Shown: positions 35,544 to 42,829 of the stretch, piece after piece
How positions within the stretch are numbered: the stretch's first letter is position 1
Layout of the letters: every line of letters starts with the position of its first letter
Assembly (NCBI GenBank): GCA_022360175.1
Contig: JAKSDI010000164.1
Span: forward strand, 29,917 to 93,916
Direction of reading: 5' to 3'
Source of the DNA: Chitinophagales bacterium
GTDB taxonomy: Bacteria; Bacteroidota; Bacteroidia; Chitinophagales; Saprospiraceae
DNA length: 64,000 nucleotides
Program-made: the position numbers and the translations under genes
The notes under the pieces: generated by a model
The model's database searches: none
Told to the model about the DNA's origin: nothing
What the model saw: the letters and a program-made list of their open reading frames with translations, nothing else

Positions 35544-36365
35544 ATGAAAAACATAGGGTTATTACTATTGATTTTCTTTCTACATGCTTGTCAGGCTGAA
35601 TCTTCGTATAATTCATTTGAGGCAAGCAGTGAAAGTAAGCAAGCAGATTACTATGAAGAACAGGAAGGACCTTCTTCTGATGGTGACTTCAATATGGAAG
35701 AAAGAAAGATTATTAAAACCGTTGATATACGTTTTCAGGTTGATGATTTAGAAGAGAGTACAAATAATATAGAGCAAGTCACTAAGGAGTATAATGGACT
35801 GATCTCAAGTATGAATCAGACCAATTCCAGTCGCTCTATTAATAACTACTTAAGTATTCGAATTCCTTCTGATAAGCTGGATGAATTTTTAGCCAGGATT
35901 GAAGAAGAATCCATCTATACGAATTATACAAGAATAAGCGCTCAGGATGTTACGGAGGAATACCTGGATATTACTACTCGATTAGCAACGAAGAAAGATG
36001 TTAGAGACCGGTACATTGATATCCTTAGAAATAAGGCTAAAACGGTGAAAGATGTGCTGGAAGCGGAAGAAAAAATAAGAGTCATTCAGGAAGAGATCGA
36101 ATCCATTGAAGGAAGATTAAAATACTTGGATAACAGAACTTCTTTTAGTACGATAAATATTGAAATCTATCAAACAGTAGCCTTTGTAGAGTCGCCAGAT
36201 GTTTATAAAAAACCATTTTTGGCAAAATTGAAAACAGGTTTCATAAACGGCTGGAATCTTATTCAAAGCATGATTATTGGATTGGTGACCATTTGGCCTA
36301 TTTTATTGATCATCGCACTGCTATTTTTATTGAGGAAAAGGATTAAAAGGGCTATAAGGAAATAG
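35544..36365 (+). CDS. DUF4349-like lipoprotein with C-terminal membrane helix
   Basis: A 273-residue protein with lipobox FFLHAC (Cys about residue 16), an acidic linker, and then the DUF4349 layout: RKIIKTVDIRFQVDDLEES, YNGLISSMNQ, LSIRIPSDKLDEFLARIEE, a long coiled-coil hairpin (DVLEAEEKIRVIQEEIESIEGRL; positions about 170-192), RTSFSTINIEIY, and one membrane helix near the C-terminus (about 245-265) followed by Arg/Lys. Such proteins bridge lipid anchor and membrane and are of unknown function. The coiled coil suggests oligomerisation. Neighbours give no further hint. Confidence 0.8.
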   Translation: MKNIGLLLLIFFLHACQAESSYNSFEASSESKQADYYEEQEGPSSDGDFNMEERKIIKTVDIRFQVDDLEESTNNIEQVTKEYNGLISSMNQTNSSRSINNYLSIRIPSDKLDEFLARIEEESIYTNYTRISAQDVTEEYLDITTRLATKKDVRDRYIDILRNKAKTVKDVLEAEEKIRVIQEEIESIEGRLKYLDNRTSFSTINIEIYQTVAFVESPDVYKKPFLAKLKTGFINGWNLIQSMIIGLVTIWPILLIIALLFLLRKRIKRAIRK

Positions 36366-36463
36366 TTAAGAACGAACATCCAATGGTTTCCGTTTTTGAA
36401 CAACTGCCTCAAATTCTTTATATTGGAATAGAAAATTCATTACCAAAACGAAAACTTACCAAA

Positions 36464-36640
36464 ATGAGCCAGCTTAAACCGCAAGCGCCAAAAACGACTA
36501 CTGTTATTGCAAGTGTTGTTTTCGTCCTGTTGGGACTATTCGGCGCAATGATCATACCTGCAATTGCTGACAATGGAGATTGGTTTCTGTTAGGTGGTTT
36601 TGTCCTCTTGCTAATTGGAGTCTATGTCAAGGGTATGTAG
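36464..36640 (+). CDS. Small two-helix membrane protein
   Basis: A 58-residue protein starting at the ATG at 36464 (MSQLKPQAP) with two hydrophobic segments, VIASVVFVLLGLFGAMII and FLLGGFVLLLIGVYV. An in-frame ATG at 36383 would add 27 residues without membrane character, which I consider untranslated. The family is unknown to me. It could be a small inner-membrane protein of the common DUF-type. Confidence 0.55.
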   Translation: MSQLKPQAPKTTTVIASVVFVLLGLFGAMIIPAIADNGDWFLLGGFVLLLIGVYVKGM

Positions 36641-36654
36641 GACCTTTTTTTAGA

Positions 36655-36689
36655 AACCCGTACCTCAGCTTTCAGCTGGCGTACGGGTT
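36655..36689. terminator. REP-like hairpin acting as terminator between convergent genes
   Basis: AACCCGTAC (36655-36663) pairs with GTACGGGTT (36681-36689), with inner CAGCT-ttc-AGCTG. It is the single-hairpin form of the REP-like family found at 31969 and 33331. A T-run lies on its left, suiting termination of the minus-strand gene at 36713, and it lies between two convergent stops. Confidence 0.65.
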
Positions 36690-36712
36690 GTAAGTTTAGC
36701 ATAAGATAGACT

Positions 36713-37357
36713 TTATGAAGCCTTAAAGAAAAGCTTTTTAATGGAACCTTCTTTACATCCCATATTGGGGGTACATAGTTTGGCATCAATATGTAGTTCT
36801 CCTAGTTCAGCTTCAAAAACAGCCAGAACGGTGGCTGTCAAACCAGCGTTGCTGCCTTCAATGGTACATTCTGGTTGGTGCATAGAGACATAATTTTCTC
36901 CTATAGCAGTACCTGTAATGCTAACATCGATTTTGATGGCATCTCCAATATCACTAGAGCATACTTTTAATGCCTCAAAGAAAAGGTGGCACATCGGAGG
37001 TTCTATAGCAGGGCGGGGAACAAAAGTTTCTTCAGAGGTTCCTTGCCCCTGATCATCTGTAGGGGGCGTTTCTTTTTCACTAACAATTTTGGCAGGGTCA
37101 AAAGTAGAAAGCTGAAGTGCTTCACTTTCCTTTACTAGTTTGCGAGCAGCAGCCGTCCAGTTGAAATGTTCTAAGATATATGCAAAGGTGGCTTTCTCCG
37201 CATTGGTAGCTACATCGCCATCTGATAACATGGCCAATAATTTGCGGGCATCTGCTTTAGAAATGCGGCCATCGCCCTGGCCGTCCAGCATAGCGTATGC
37301 GGCATCAAGTAGGCCTGTATCTAACTCAATACCGGCATGATGAGTTGGTCGTGACAT
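36713..37357 (-). CDS. Uncharacterised protein with EF-hand-like motif
   Basis: A 214-residue cytoplasmic protein. Near the N-terminus LDGQGDGRISKADARKLL (residues about 26-43) reads as a calcium-binding EF-hand loop (D-x-Q-G-D-G-x-I-x-x-x-D), and a second helix pair follows. After a Gln/Thr/Pro-rich linker (about 90-115) comes a strand-rich C-terminal domain with four Cys (ALKVCSSDIGDAIKIDVSITG, PECTIEG, LCTPNMGC). I do not recognise the family. Its codon style and lack of a signal resemble the DUF2589 cluster. It is divergent from the receiver-like membrane protein at 37519. Confidence 0.6.
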   Translation of the reverse strand: MSRPTHHAGIELDTGLLDAAYAMLDGQGDGRISKADARKLLAMLSDGDVATNAEKATFAYILEHFNWTAAARKLVKESEALQLSTFDPAKIVSEKETPPTDDQGQGTSEETFVPRPAIEPPMCHLFFEALKVCSSDIGDAIKIDVSITGTAIGENYVSMHQPECTIEGSNAGLTATVLAVFEAELGELHIDAKLCTPNMGCKEGSIKKLFFKAS

Positions 37358-37518
37358 GGTTTTAGGTGTTATTATGGATAAACTAATTTATGGTAAGTAT
37401 AAAATTAGCACATTGAAAGGCAAATAAAAAAGATTGAGCTGAACAAAATCTATAATATTCACTAAAGGAATAGAAGGTAGATTTTTTATAACTTGGATTA
37501 ACTAATTAAACTACGCAA

Positions 37519-38139
37519 ATGTCTGATACGATTACAGCAGAAATAATAAAAATTATACCGAGCCTGCTTTGGGTGATATTTTCCGTAATTATTTTGATTT
37601 TGTTTTATAAGCCAATAGTCAAGAGGTTGGTTCCAAAAGTTAAAGAACTCAAATTATTTGGGGTGGAGGCCGCATTTTTTCAGGAAACATTGCGGAAAGC
37701 AACAGCACTTAAACATTCAAAAATAACTCGTGAGGATGAGAACATTCTTCTAAAAAGAATTCAGGCAATAGGCATAGATTTTAGTGTGAAATCCATTTTG
37801 TGGATTGACGATAGGCCAGAATTGAGTTATATTGATAGAAACTTATTAAGTACCATAGGTTTTAATGTCGAAATAGCAGAGACTTCGGATGAAAGTTTGA
37901 AAAAGATCAATGAAAAGGAATTTGATATTATTATTTCTGATATCATCCGAAATGAAGACCACACCGCAGGACTTGATTTTTTAAAGAAAATAAGAAGTAC
38001 AGGTAATAACATACCACTAATATTTTATCTCGAATTTCTAGATCGTGATAAAGGCGTCCCCGCTTTTTGCTTTGGTATTACTAACGAACCAAAAGAAATG
38101 ATCCATTTGGTATTGGACATTATTCAGAGAGGAAATTAG
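37519..38139 (+). CDS. Membrane-tethered degenerate receiver domain protein
   Basis: A 206-residue protein: one N-terminal membrane helix (LLWVIFSVIILILF, about 16-30), a short linker helix, then from about residue 92 a receiver-like fold. ILWIDDRPE supplies the acidic pair and DIIISDIIR the phospho-acceptor Asp. The usual Thr/Ser after strand 4 is absent (IPLIFYLEF), and the Lys of the KP motif is replaced (ITNEP). Phosphorylation may thus be altered or lost. No histidine kinase is nearby. Anchored REC-like domains of this type may act as sensors of other signals. The gene is divergent from the EF-hand-like gene, with a 160-bp AT-rich gap between them. Confidence 0.65.
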   Translation: MSDTITAEIIKIIPSLLWVIFSVIILILFYKPIVKRLVPKVKELKLFGVEAAFFQETLRKATALKHSKITREDENILLKRIQAIGIDFSVKSILWIDDRPELSYIDRNLLSTIGFNVEIAETSDESLKKINEKEFDIIISDIIRNEDHTAGLDFLKKIRSTGNNIPLIFYLEFLDRDKGVPAFCFGITNEPKEMIHLVLDIIQRGN

Positions 38140-38210
38140 CAAAGAAGATTAGATAAATATTATTGTAGTTTTCTTCTCATCATGAATTGCGCAACATCCA
38201 AAAAGAAGCT

Positions 38211-39167
38211 GTGACTAAAATTACAACCCTTATCGGACTGATGCTAACTTGCTGTTTGCCCCAAATCCAGGCTCAAGAATATACTGTTTATCATCAACAA
38301 GTGGTAGATGTAGAAACGCTTATTGCTTCTGAAAAATATGAGGAGGCTCTACAGGCTTATGAAATCTTATTTGAGCAATATGAATTCATTTTCCTAAGAG
38401 ACTATCAGATTGCAACTCAACTAGCATTATGCCTAAATGATGATGAGAAATCCAGGCAACTTTTGATCAAGGGAATTCAATCAGGGTGGACCATGAAATC
38501 AATCCGCAAAAATGAATATTTAAGCAAACTGAGAAAGCGTAAAGATTGGAGATTTATCAAAAAGCAATATCACAGCTTAAATGCTCAATACGAATCCGGC
38601 CTGAATCAAAGTCTACAGAAAAGAGTCAAAAAAATGTTTTCAAAAGATCAATGGAAAGCACTTGGAGCACTGTTTACATTCAGCTCGGATGCACAAGATA
38701 GATATGCAGAGAAGAAATTTGCACCGCATAGCGAAAAACAGATTGCAGCATTTTTGGAAATTTTTAATGAATATGGCTACCCAGGAGAAAAGCTTATTGG
38801 AAATGACTTTTGGATGTCAACAATATTAAGCCATCACAATTCTATCTCAACTGCTTACAATAAAAAAGATACCCTCTATGAAATTATAAAACCTAAACTG
38901 TGGTTGGCATTGAAGATGGGACAAATATCTGCTTTTGAATATGTGTTGATTGATGAGTGGTATCGTGCAACAAAAAAAGATAAGGCATATGGAATTCTTG
39001 ATGGGCCTTCACTTAATGAATTGGAGCCGACCAACCGACTTAGAAAAGGGGCCTATTTAAGATCAATAGAAGTGCACAATAAATTGGTTGATATACAAGA
39101 AAAAACAGGCATGAACTTCTATTTAGATGGGCATCCGTGGTTTGCAGGGAAAATAGAAATTAGATAG
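38211..39167 (+). CDS. Secreted protein, DUF6624-like
   Basis: A 318-residue protein. I chose the GTG at 38211 because it starts a normal signal peptide (TKITTLIGLMLTCCLPQIQA, cleavage before QEY); a TTG at 38187 is also open. The first 100 residues look like TPR-type helices (YEEALQAYEILFEQ). The remainder has GYPGEKLIGNDFWMSTILSHHN and GQISAFEYVLIDEWY with KAYGIL, resembling the helical DUF6624 layout, although without its usual DR-x-x-x-x-x-G-x-x-Q end. No enzymatic motif is visible. Probably periplasmic. It lies 33 bp before the acetyltransferase gene and may share its transcript. Confidence 0.55.
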   Translation: MTKITTLIGLMLTCCLPQIQAQEYTVYHQQVVDVETLIASEKYEEALQAYEILFEQYEFIFLRDYQIATQLALCLNDDEKSRQLLIKGIQSGWTMKSIRKNEYLSKLRKRKDWRFIKKQYHSLNAQYESGLNQSLQKRVKKMFSKDQWKALGALFTFSSDAQDRYAEKKFAPHSEKQIAAFLEIFNEYGYPGEKLIGNDFWMSTILSHHNSISTAYNKKDTLYEIIKPKLWLALKMGQISAFEYVLIDEWYRATKKDKAYGILDGPSLNELEPTNRLRKGAYLRSIEVHNKLVDIQEKTGMNFYLDGHPWFAGKIEIR

Positions 39168-39199
39168 AACGGATAGGGGTAGAATAGTAAATAAAGAAG

Positions 39200-39700
39200 A
39201 TGCAAATTAAATATCGATTAATTAAAAAGAGTGAGTACAGGTTTTTAGAGGAGATGCTCTATGAAGCGATATTTGTTCCGGAAGGAAAACCGAAGCCTCC
39301 AAAATCAATAATTGAACATCCTGAAATTAAGAAATACATAGAATCATGGAATCAAAAAAAAGATGATATAGGAATTGTTGCACATGTAGATAATGAATTA
39401 ATTGGAGCAATCTGGGGAAGGAGGTTTTTAGCAGATGATAAGGGATATGGATATATTGATGGTGAAACACCAGAAATAGGCCTGGCAGTTAAAAAAGAAT
39501 ATAGAAATAGAGGGATAGGAACCAGGCTATTGAATCGAATAGAAAATGAATACTTACAAATCGGTATTGATCAAATTTCTTTAAGTGTAGACAAGTTAAA
39601 CCCTGCTCGATCACTTTATCAGCGGAGTGGATATGAAATCTATGCAGAAAAGGAAACCAGTATAATAATGATGAAAAAAATCAATCTCTCTTTGAGTTAA
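39200..39700 (+). CDS. GNAT family N-acetyltransferase
   Basis: A 166-residue acetyltransferase. The acetyl-CoA binding motif A is clear: IGLAVKKEYRNRGIGTRLLNRIE (about residues 92-114; R/Q-x-x-G-x-G/A form). The C-terminal LSVDKLNPARSLYQRSGYE is motif B. The N-terminal part (FLEEMLYEAIFVPEG) suggests a small-molecule or protein amine acceptor, not further specified. Cytoplasmic, probably co-transcribed with the gene before it. Confidence 0.88.
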   Translation: MQIKYRLIKKSEYRFLEEMLYEAIFVPEGKPKPPKSIIEHPEIKKYIESWNQKKDDIGIVAHVDNELIGAIWGRRFLADDKGYGYIDGETPEIGLAVKKEYRNRGIGTRLLNRIENEYLQIGIDQISLSVDKLNPARSLYQRSGYEIYAEKETSIIMMKKINLSLS

Positions 39701-39757
39701 ACTAATGAAAAGAATACCCAACATTAAATGGTTTTTGAAGATAAAGTCTTAGTCATT

Positions 39758-40657
39758 TTAAGCAAAAAAACGTTCTTGAATGTAAGTGTATATTTTAGAG
39801 AGTGCCAGTGCTGCAGTTGATGGCCCCGTACGAATGTAGAAAAACTCCTGCTGCCCCTCTCGTAGATAGGCAGGCTGAGTGGCGGGCTGGCAATCGATTC
39901 GGAGTAAATCCGTACCATTCACCTTTTCTACTGAAGCATGAATATATTGCGTGAAAAGTGTACCTATACGATCTGTGATTAATTGGTTTAGGTGCAACAA
40001 TAGTTTATCGTGATTGGAAAATTGATCTGTTGCTAACCCAAGGGCTTTACCTGCATCATCCACTCCAATGAGCAAAATGCCTCCTTGAGTATTCAAAAAT
40101 GCAGCAATGGTTTTCAGGGCTGCATGTTCAATGTTTTTATCTTTTTTATTGGTATAAAGATTCCAACGAAGTGTGGATTTGAACTCGACACTGTCAGATT
40201 CGCCCTGACGGATAATCTCTTCCGTACTAGTTTGCTCCTTGGAGCGCAGATAAGTAGTAATCCGTTTGGCTAATTCTTGAATGATTAACAAAGCAGCTTC
40301 CGGACGAATATACTGCTTGTCCAATAATTTACTTCGACTAATACAGCTTACCAGGGAGTCCTGTGTTGCCATAACCGCACCAGAGCGAAAATCCTGATTA
40401 ATAAACCCGATTTCACCAAAAAACTCTCCTACTCCAATTTCCTTGTTTGTATTATCCGTTAAGCGGAGGTTGAATCGGCCCTCTTCAACTAGAAATAGAT
40501 AACTGGGTTGAGTATTGGTATCAAACACTATATCGCCAGGTGCATAGCTACGGTATTCAAGTACCGCTTGCAAGGACTCAATGTCAGCTTGCTCTAATTG
40601 ATTGAATAACTCGTGGTTTTGTATAATTGTTAAGGTTCGTTCAATACGCATGTTCAT
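39758..40657 (-). CDS. Cyclic-nucleotide-binding domain fused to AlbA_2/Schlafen-type domain
   Basis: A 299-residue cytoplasmic protein. Residues 1-125 are a cyclic-nucleotide-binding domain (YAPGDIVFDTNTQPSYLFLVEEG, GVGEFFGEIGFI, RSGAVMATQDS), where a phosphate-binding Arg could be RSGAV. From residue 150 (ESDSVEFKSTLRWNL) comes an AlbA_2 domain of the Schlafen group: VEFKST, AALKTIAAFLNTQGGILLIGVDDAG, in which Glu, Lys and the Asn/Gly loop are present. AlbA_2 proteins bind or process nucleic acid. The fusion implies cAMP/cGMP- or cyclic-oligonucleotide-gated nucleic acid handling (inferred). The 782-bp region upstream contains two MITE-like elements. Confidence 0.8.
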   Translation of the reverse strand: MNMRIERTLTIIQNHELFNQLEQADIESLQAVLEYRSYAPGDIVFDTNTQPSYLFLVEEGRFNLRLTDNTNKEIGVGEFFGEIGFINQDFRSGAVMATQDSLVSCISRSKLLDKQYIRPEAALLIIQELAKRITTYLRSKEQTSTEEIIRQGESDSVEFKSTLRWNLYTNKKDKNIEHAALKTIAAFLNTQGGILLIGVDDAGKALGLATDQFSNHDKLLLHLNQLITDRIGTLFTQYIHASVEKVNGTDLLRIDCQPATQPAYLREGQQEFFYIRTGPSTAALALSKIYTYIQERFFA

Positions 40658-40693
40658 AAAGAATAATTGTCTAACAGTTTAGAATTGAAGGCC

Positions 40694-40914
40694 AGTGCTT
40701 TGTAAAGTGTGAAAAGCTAAGTTTGGTTGGAGTATTGATTTCGGAGAAATCATACGTTTTTTGCTTAGGCAAAAAAGCTTTCGACTTCGGATGAAGTCGT
40801 ACAAATAATATAACATACGACTTCTCTGAAGTCGAGACGCTACCCTGAATATTTTCAACAAACTCCCGACTTCTCCGAAGTCTTTACTCATCACTTGATA
40901 CTTTACAAAGCACT
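40694..40914. mobile_element. Inverted-repeat element carrying the composite REP palindromes
   Basis: AGTGCTTTGTAAAGT at 40694-40708 and its exact complement at 40900-40914 enclose 191 bp. Inside are four palindromes: the composite unit at 40743-40797 (homologous, inverted, to 19970-20026), CGACTTCTCTGAAGTCG at 40817-40833 and GACTTCTCCGAAGTC at 40868-40882. It is directly upstream of the cNMP-AlbA_2 gene. Confidence 0.6.
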
Positions 40915-40945
40915 CGTAAAATGTTTCTTGGGAGGGTAAATATAA

Positions 40946-41138
40946 GAACTTGTTTAAATTTTGCTTTTGGATGCATCTATAGACAAATTTAGTTCTGGGC
41001 AGCTCCTCCGCTGAGTAGCTTCAGCGCTCGCGGAAGGCATTTTTTGCAGTCGGATGCGGGCAATCCGGCGAAAAAAATAACGTAATACAGAATTAAACTT
41101 GGCACAGATGCGCCAAAGTGTAATTTTTAAACAAGTTC
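40946..41138. mobile_element. MITE-like element, family B, copy 3
   Basis: 193 bp, with 13-bp terminal inverted repeats GAACTTGTTTAAA (40946-40958) and the complement (41126-41138). The flanks read TAA on both sides (40943-40945 and 41139-41141), consistent with a target-site duplication. It is the best preserved copy. The interior is GC-richer than the surroundings (AGCTCCTCCGCTGAG and similar). No ORF of note. Confidence 0.7.
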
Positions 41139-41191
41139 TAAACTAGCTTTCCTAAAACTGTGCATAATTCACTTTAGAGTTTAGCTTAAGT

Positions 41192-41306
41192 AAGTGCTCT
41201 ATATCTTTTATTTTATTACGAAGCTTTCTTTAAAGGCAAGGAGCGTTGCTATTGGTAACTAAAAATATATCAGAACTATCCGCTTGGATATTTTAATGGA
41301 AATGTC
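41192..41306 (+). repeat. Duplicated upstream region, copy 1
   Basis: About 115 bp sharing most positions with 42606-42720, including ATTTTATTACGAAGCTTTCT near the start and TTTTAATGGAAA near the end. It lies 134 bp before the 41440 gene. The remainder of 41139-41439 shows no gene. Confidence 0.7.
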
Positions 41307-41439
41307 CAATAATTTAGAAAACGTTAAGTGGATGATCTGTAAGTTGTTGAATTTGTTGTGTTTGTGAAGGGATGGGGAAGTTTGTTAAACCATTTAAAAG
41401 TTTTGAAGTCTATATAGCCGTAAAAAAAAGACGTTTAAC

Positions 41440-42477
41440 ATGAATGAATTGAACTTAGCACTACTACTTATAATGAGTGTTTTAATCTCCTCTTGCAGCA
41501 TAGATGACGATGTTATTGAACCAATAATTATTGCTGACTTTGAAACAACTTTACTATTTGGCGAAAATCAAGCTGTCGTAAACTTATCGAATTTATCAGA
41601 AGAGGCAACTACTTATGAGTGGTCATTCCCTAATGGTACACCCGAAAATTCTACTGAAGAGAATCCAACGGTCTCTTATATAGAAAACGGAATATATCCC
41701 ATCACTTTAGTCGCATCGAATGGAACAGAAACAGCTACAAAAACTATAGAAATTACAATAGAAGGCATTCCTGACAACGATCATGTGCCTTATCGTTATC
41801 TCGAAAACGACGGGATTTTTATGTACTACGAAACGGACAATATTGAGGTTTATCAGAGCTTGATACCTGATGAGTTTGAAATGCCAAGTCGTATGCTTGT
41901 CTTTGCATTCTTTAATGACTTTTATGAATTAGATTACGGAGCAACTCCTTATAAAGAAAATGCTATATCTATACTTGTTGAGTATCAAGGTGAAGAATTT
42001 TTTCATGTTGTTTATATGCCTGTAACCGATGAATACTCCATGTGGGCAGGTATTCTTGGATTAGGGCTACCTAAATCTTTGGGAGAAATTAATTTTACCA
42101 GAGATAATCCTATTTACTATGGAGATGGTACAAACCCTTTAGGAGGCACAATGGATATGAGTGTCAATACAGAAAACTACACAATAGATAATGATGCAAA
42201 ACAAGAGATGATAAATTTATCATTACTTAGGAATATACAAATTAGAAATGGGAATATAATAGAAATAGGAAAAACTGGTGGAAATGAAAATAGTGTAATA
42301 AATATAGCAGAGCAATTTCCAAACCTGGTAACACTAAAATTTGGTGAAGCTTCAATAGCAACTAATACAGATGCAATTCTCTTTCACCATCCTTTAGATT
42401 TAATTCCTTCGAATATAATTGGTGGGTATTACCTGAAAAATACAATTCCTTTTGGTTTAACTGGAAATCCTTTTTAA
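41440..42477 (+). CDS. Lipoprotein with PKD domain and acetoacetate-decarboxylase-like domain
   Basis: A 345-residue lipoprotein (SVLISSC lipobox, Cys about residue 20). Residues about 28-108 are a PKD-type beta-sandwich (ATTYEWSFPNGTPENS, YPITLVASNGTE). From about 115 comes an acetoacetate-decarboxylase-like barrel: EEFFHVVYMPVTDEYSMWAG aligns with the GDYLHMMYLDNEPAIAVG region of the clostridial enzyme as I recall it, and GLPKSLGEI aligns with its YPKKLG, keeping the first (Schiff-base) Lys and replacing the second by Ser. Decarboxylase activity is uncertain, and export of this fold as a lipoprotein is unusual. A strong terminator follows. Its upstream region is shared with the hydrolase pair. 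Confidence 0.72.
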   Translation: MNELNLALLLIMSVLISSCSIDDDVIEPIIIADFETTLLFGENQAVVNLSNLSEEATTYEWSFPNGTPENSTEENPTVSYIENGIYPITLVASNGTETATKTIEITIEGIPDNDHVPYRYLENDGIFMYYETDNIEVYQSLIPDEFEMPSRMLVFAFFNDFYELDYGATPYKENAISILVEYQGEEFFHVVYMPVTDEYSMWAGILGLGLPKSLGEINFTRDNPIYYGDGTNPLGGTMDMSVNTENYTIDNDAKQEMINLSLLRNIQIRNGNIIEIGKTGGNENSVINIAEQFPNLVTLKFGEASIATNTDAILFHHPLDLIPSNIIGGYYLKNTIPFGLTGNPF

Positions 42478-42521
42478 GAATACTGTATAAAAACGATCCT
42501 ACAACATTGTATTTGAAAAAT

Positions 42522-42567
42522 AGCAGTTTAGAGCTAAAAACAAGTTTGGTTCTAAACTGCTTTTTTT
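42522..42567 (+). terminator. Rho-independent terminator
   Basis: AGCAGTTTAGA (42522-42532) pairs perfectly with TCTAAACTGCT (42551-42561) and runs into a T-tract. It ends the 41440 gene. Confidence 0.85.
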
Positions 42568-42605
42568 GTTTAAACCTAAAAAATATAGTGGTTACTTACT
42601 TACCC

Positions 42606-42720
42606 AACTGCTCTTTGCTCGTTATTTTATTACGAAGCTTTCTATAAAAGCAAGAAGGAGTGTTATGGGTAATTAAAAAAATATTGGAACTATTTATTTG
42701 GACATTTTAATGGAAACGTC
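42606..42720 (+). repeat. Duplicated upstream region, copy 2
   Basis: Second copy of the repeat at 41192-41306, here 110 bp before the hydrolase pair. The distances to the start codons are similar in both cases, so the repeat may contain a shared promoter or regulator site. Confidence 0.7.
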
Positions 42721-42829
42721 GAAACCCATCCTTAATCTGTAATCTGAACACATCAATCCGTATTCTGGACACAAACATCCTTCCGATTACCTTCAACTTT
42801 GTGTTATTCAAAATCAAATTTTAACAACA

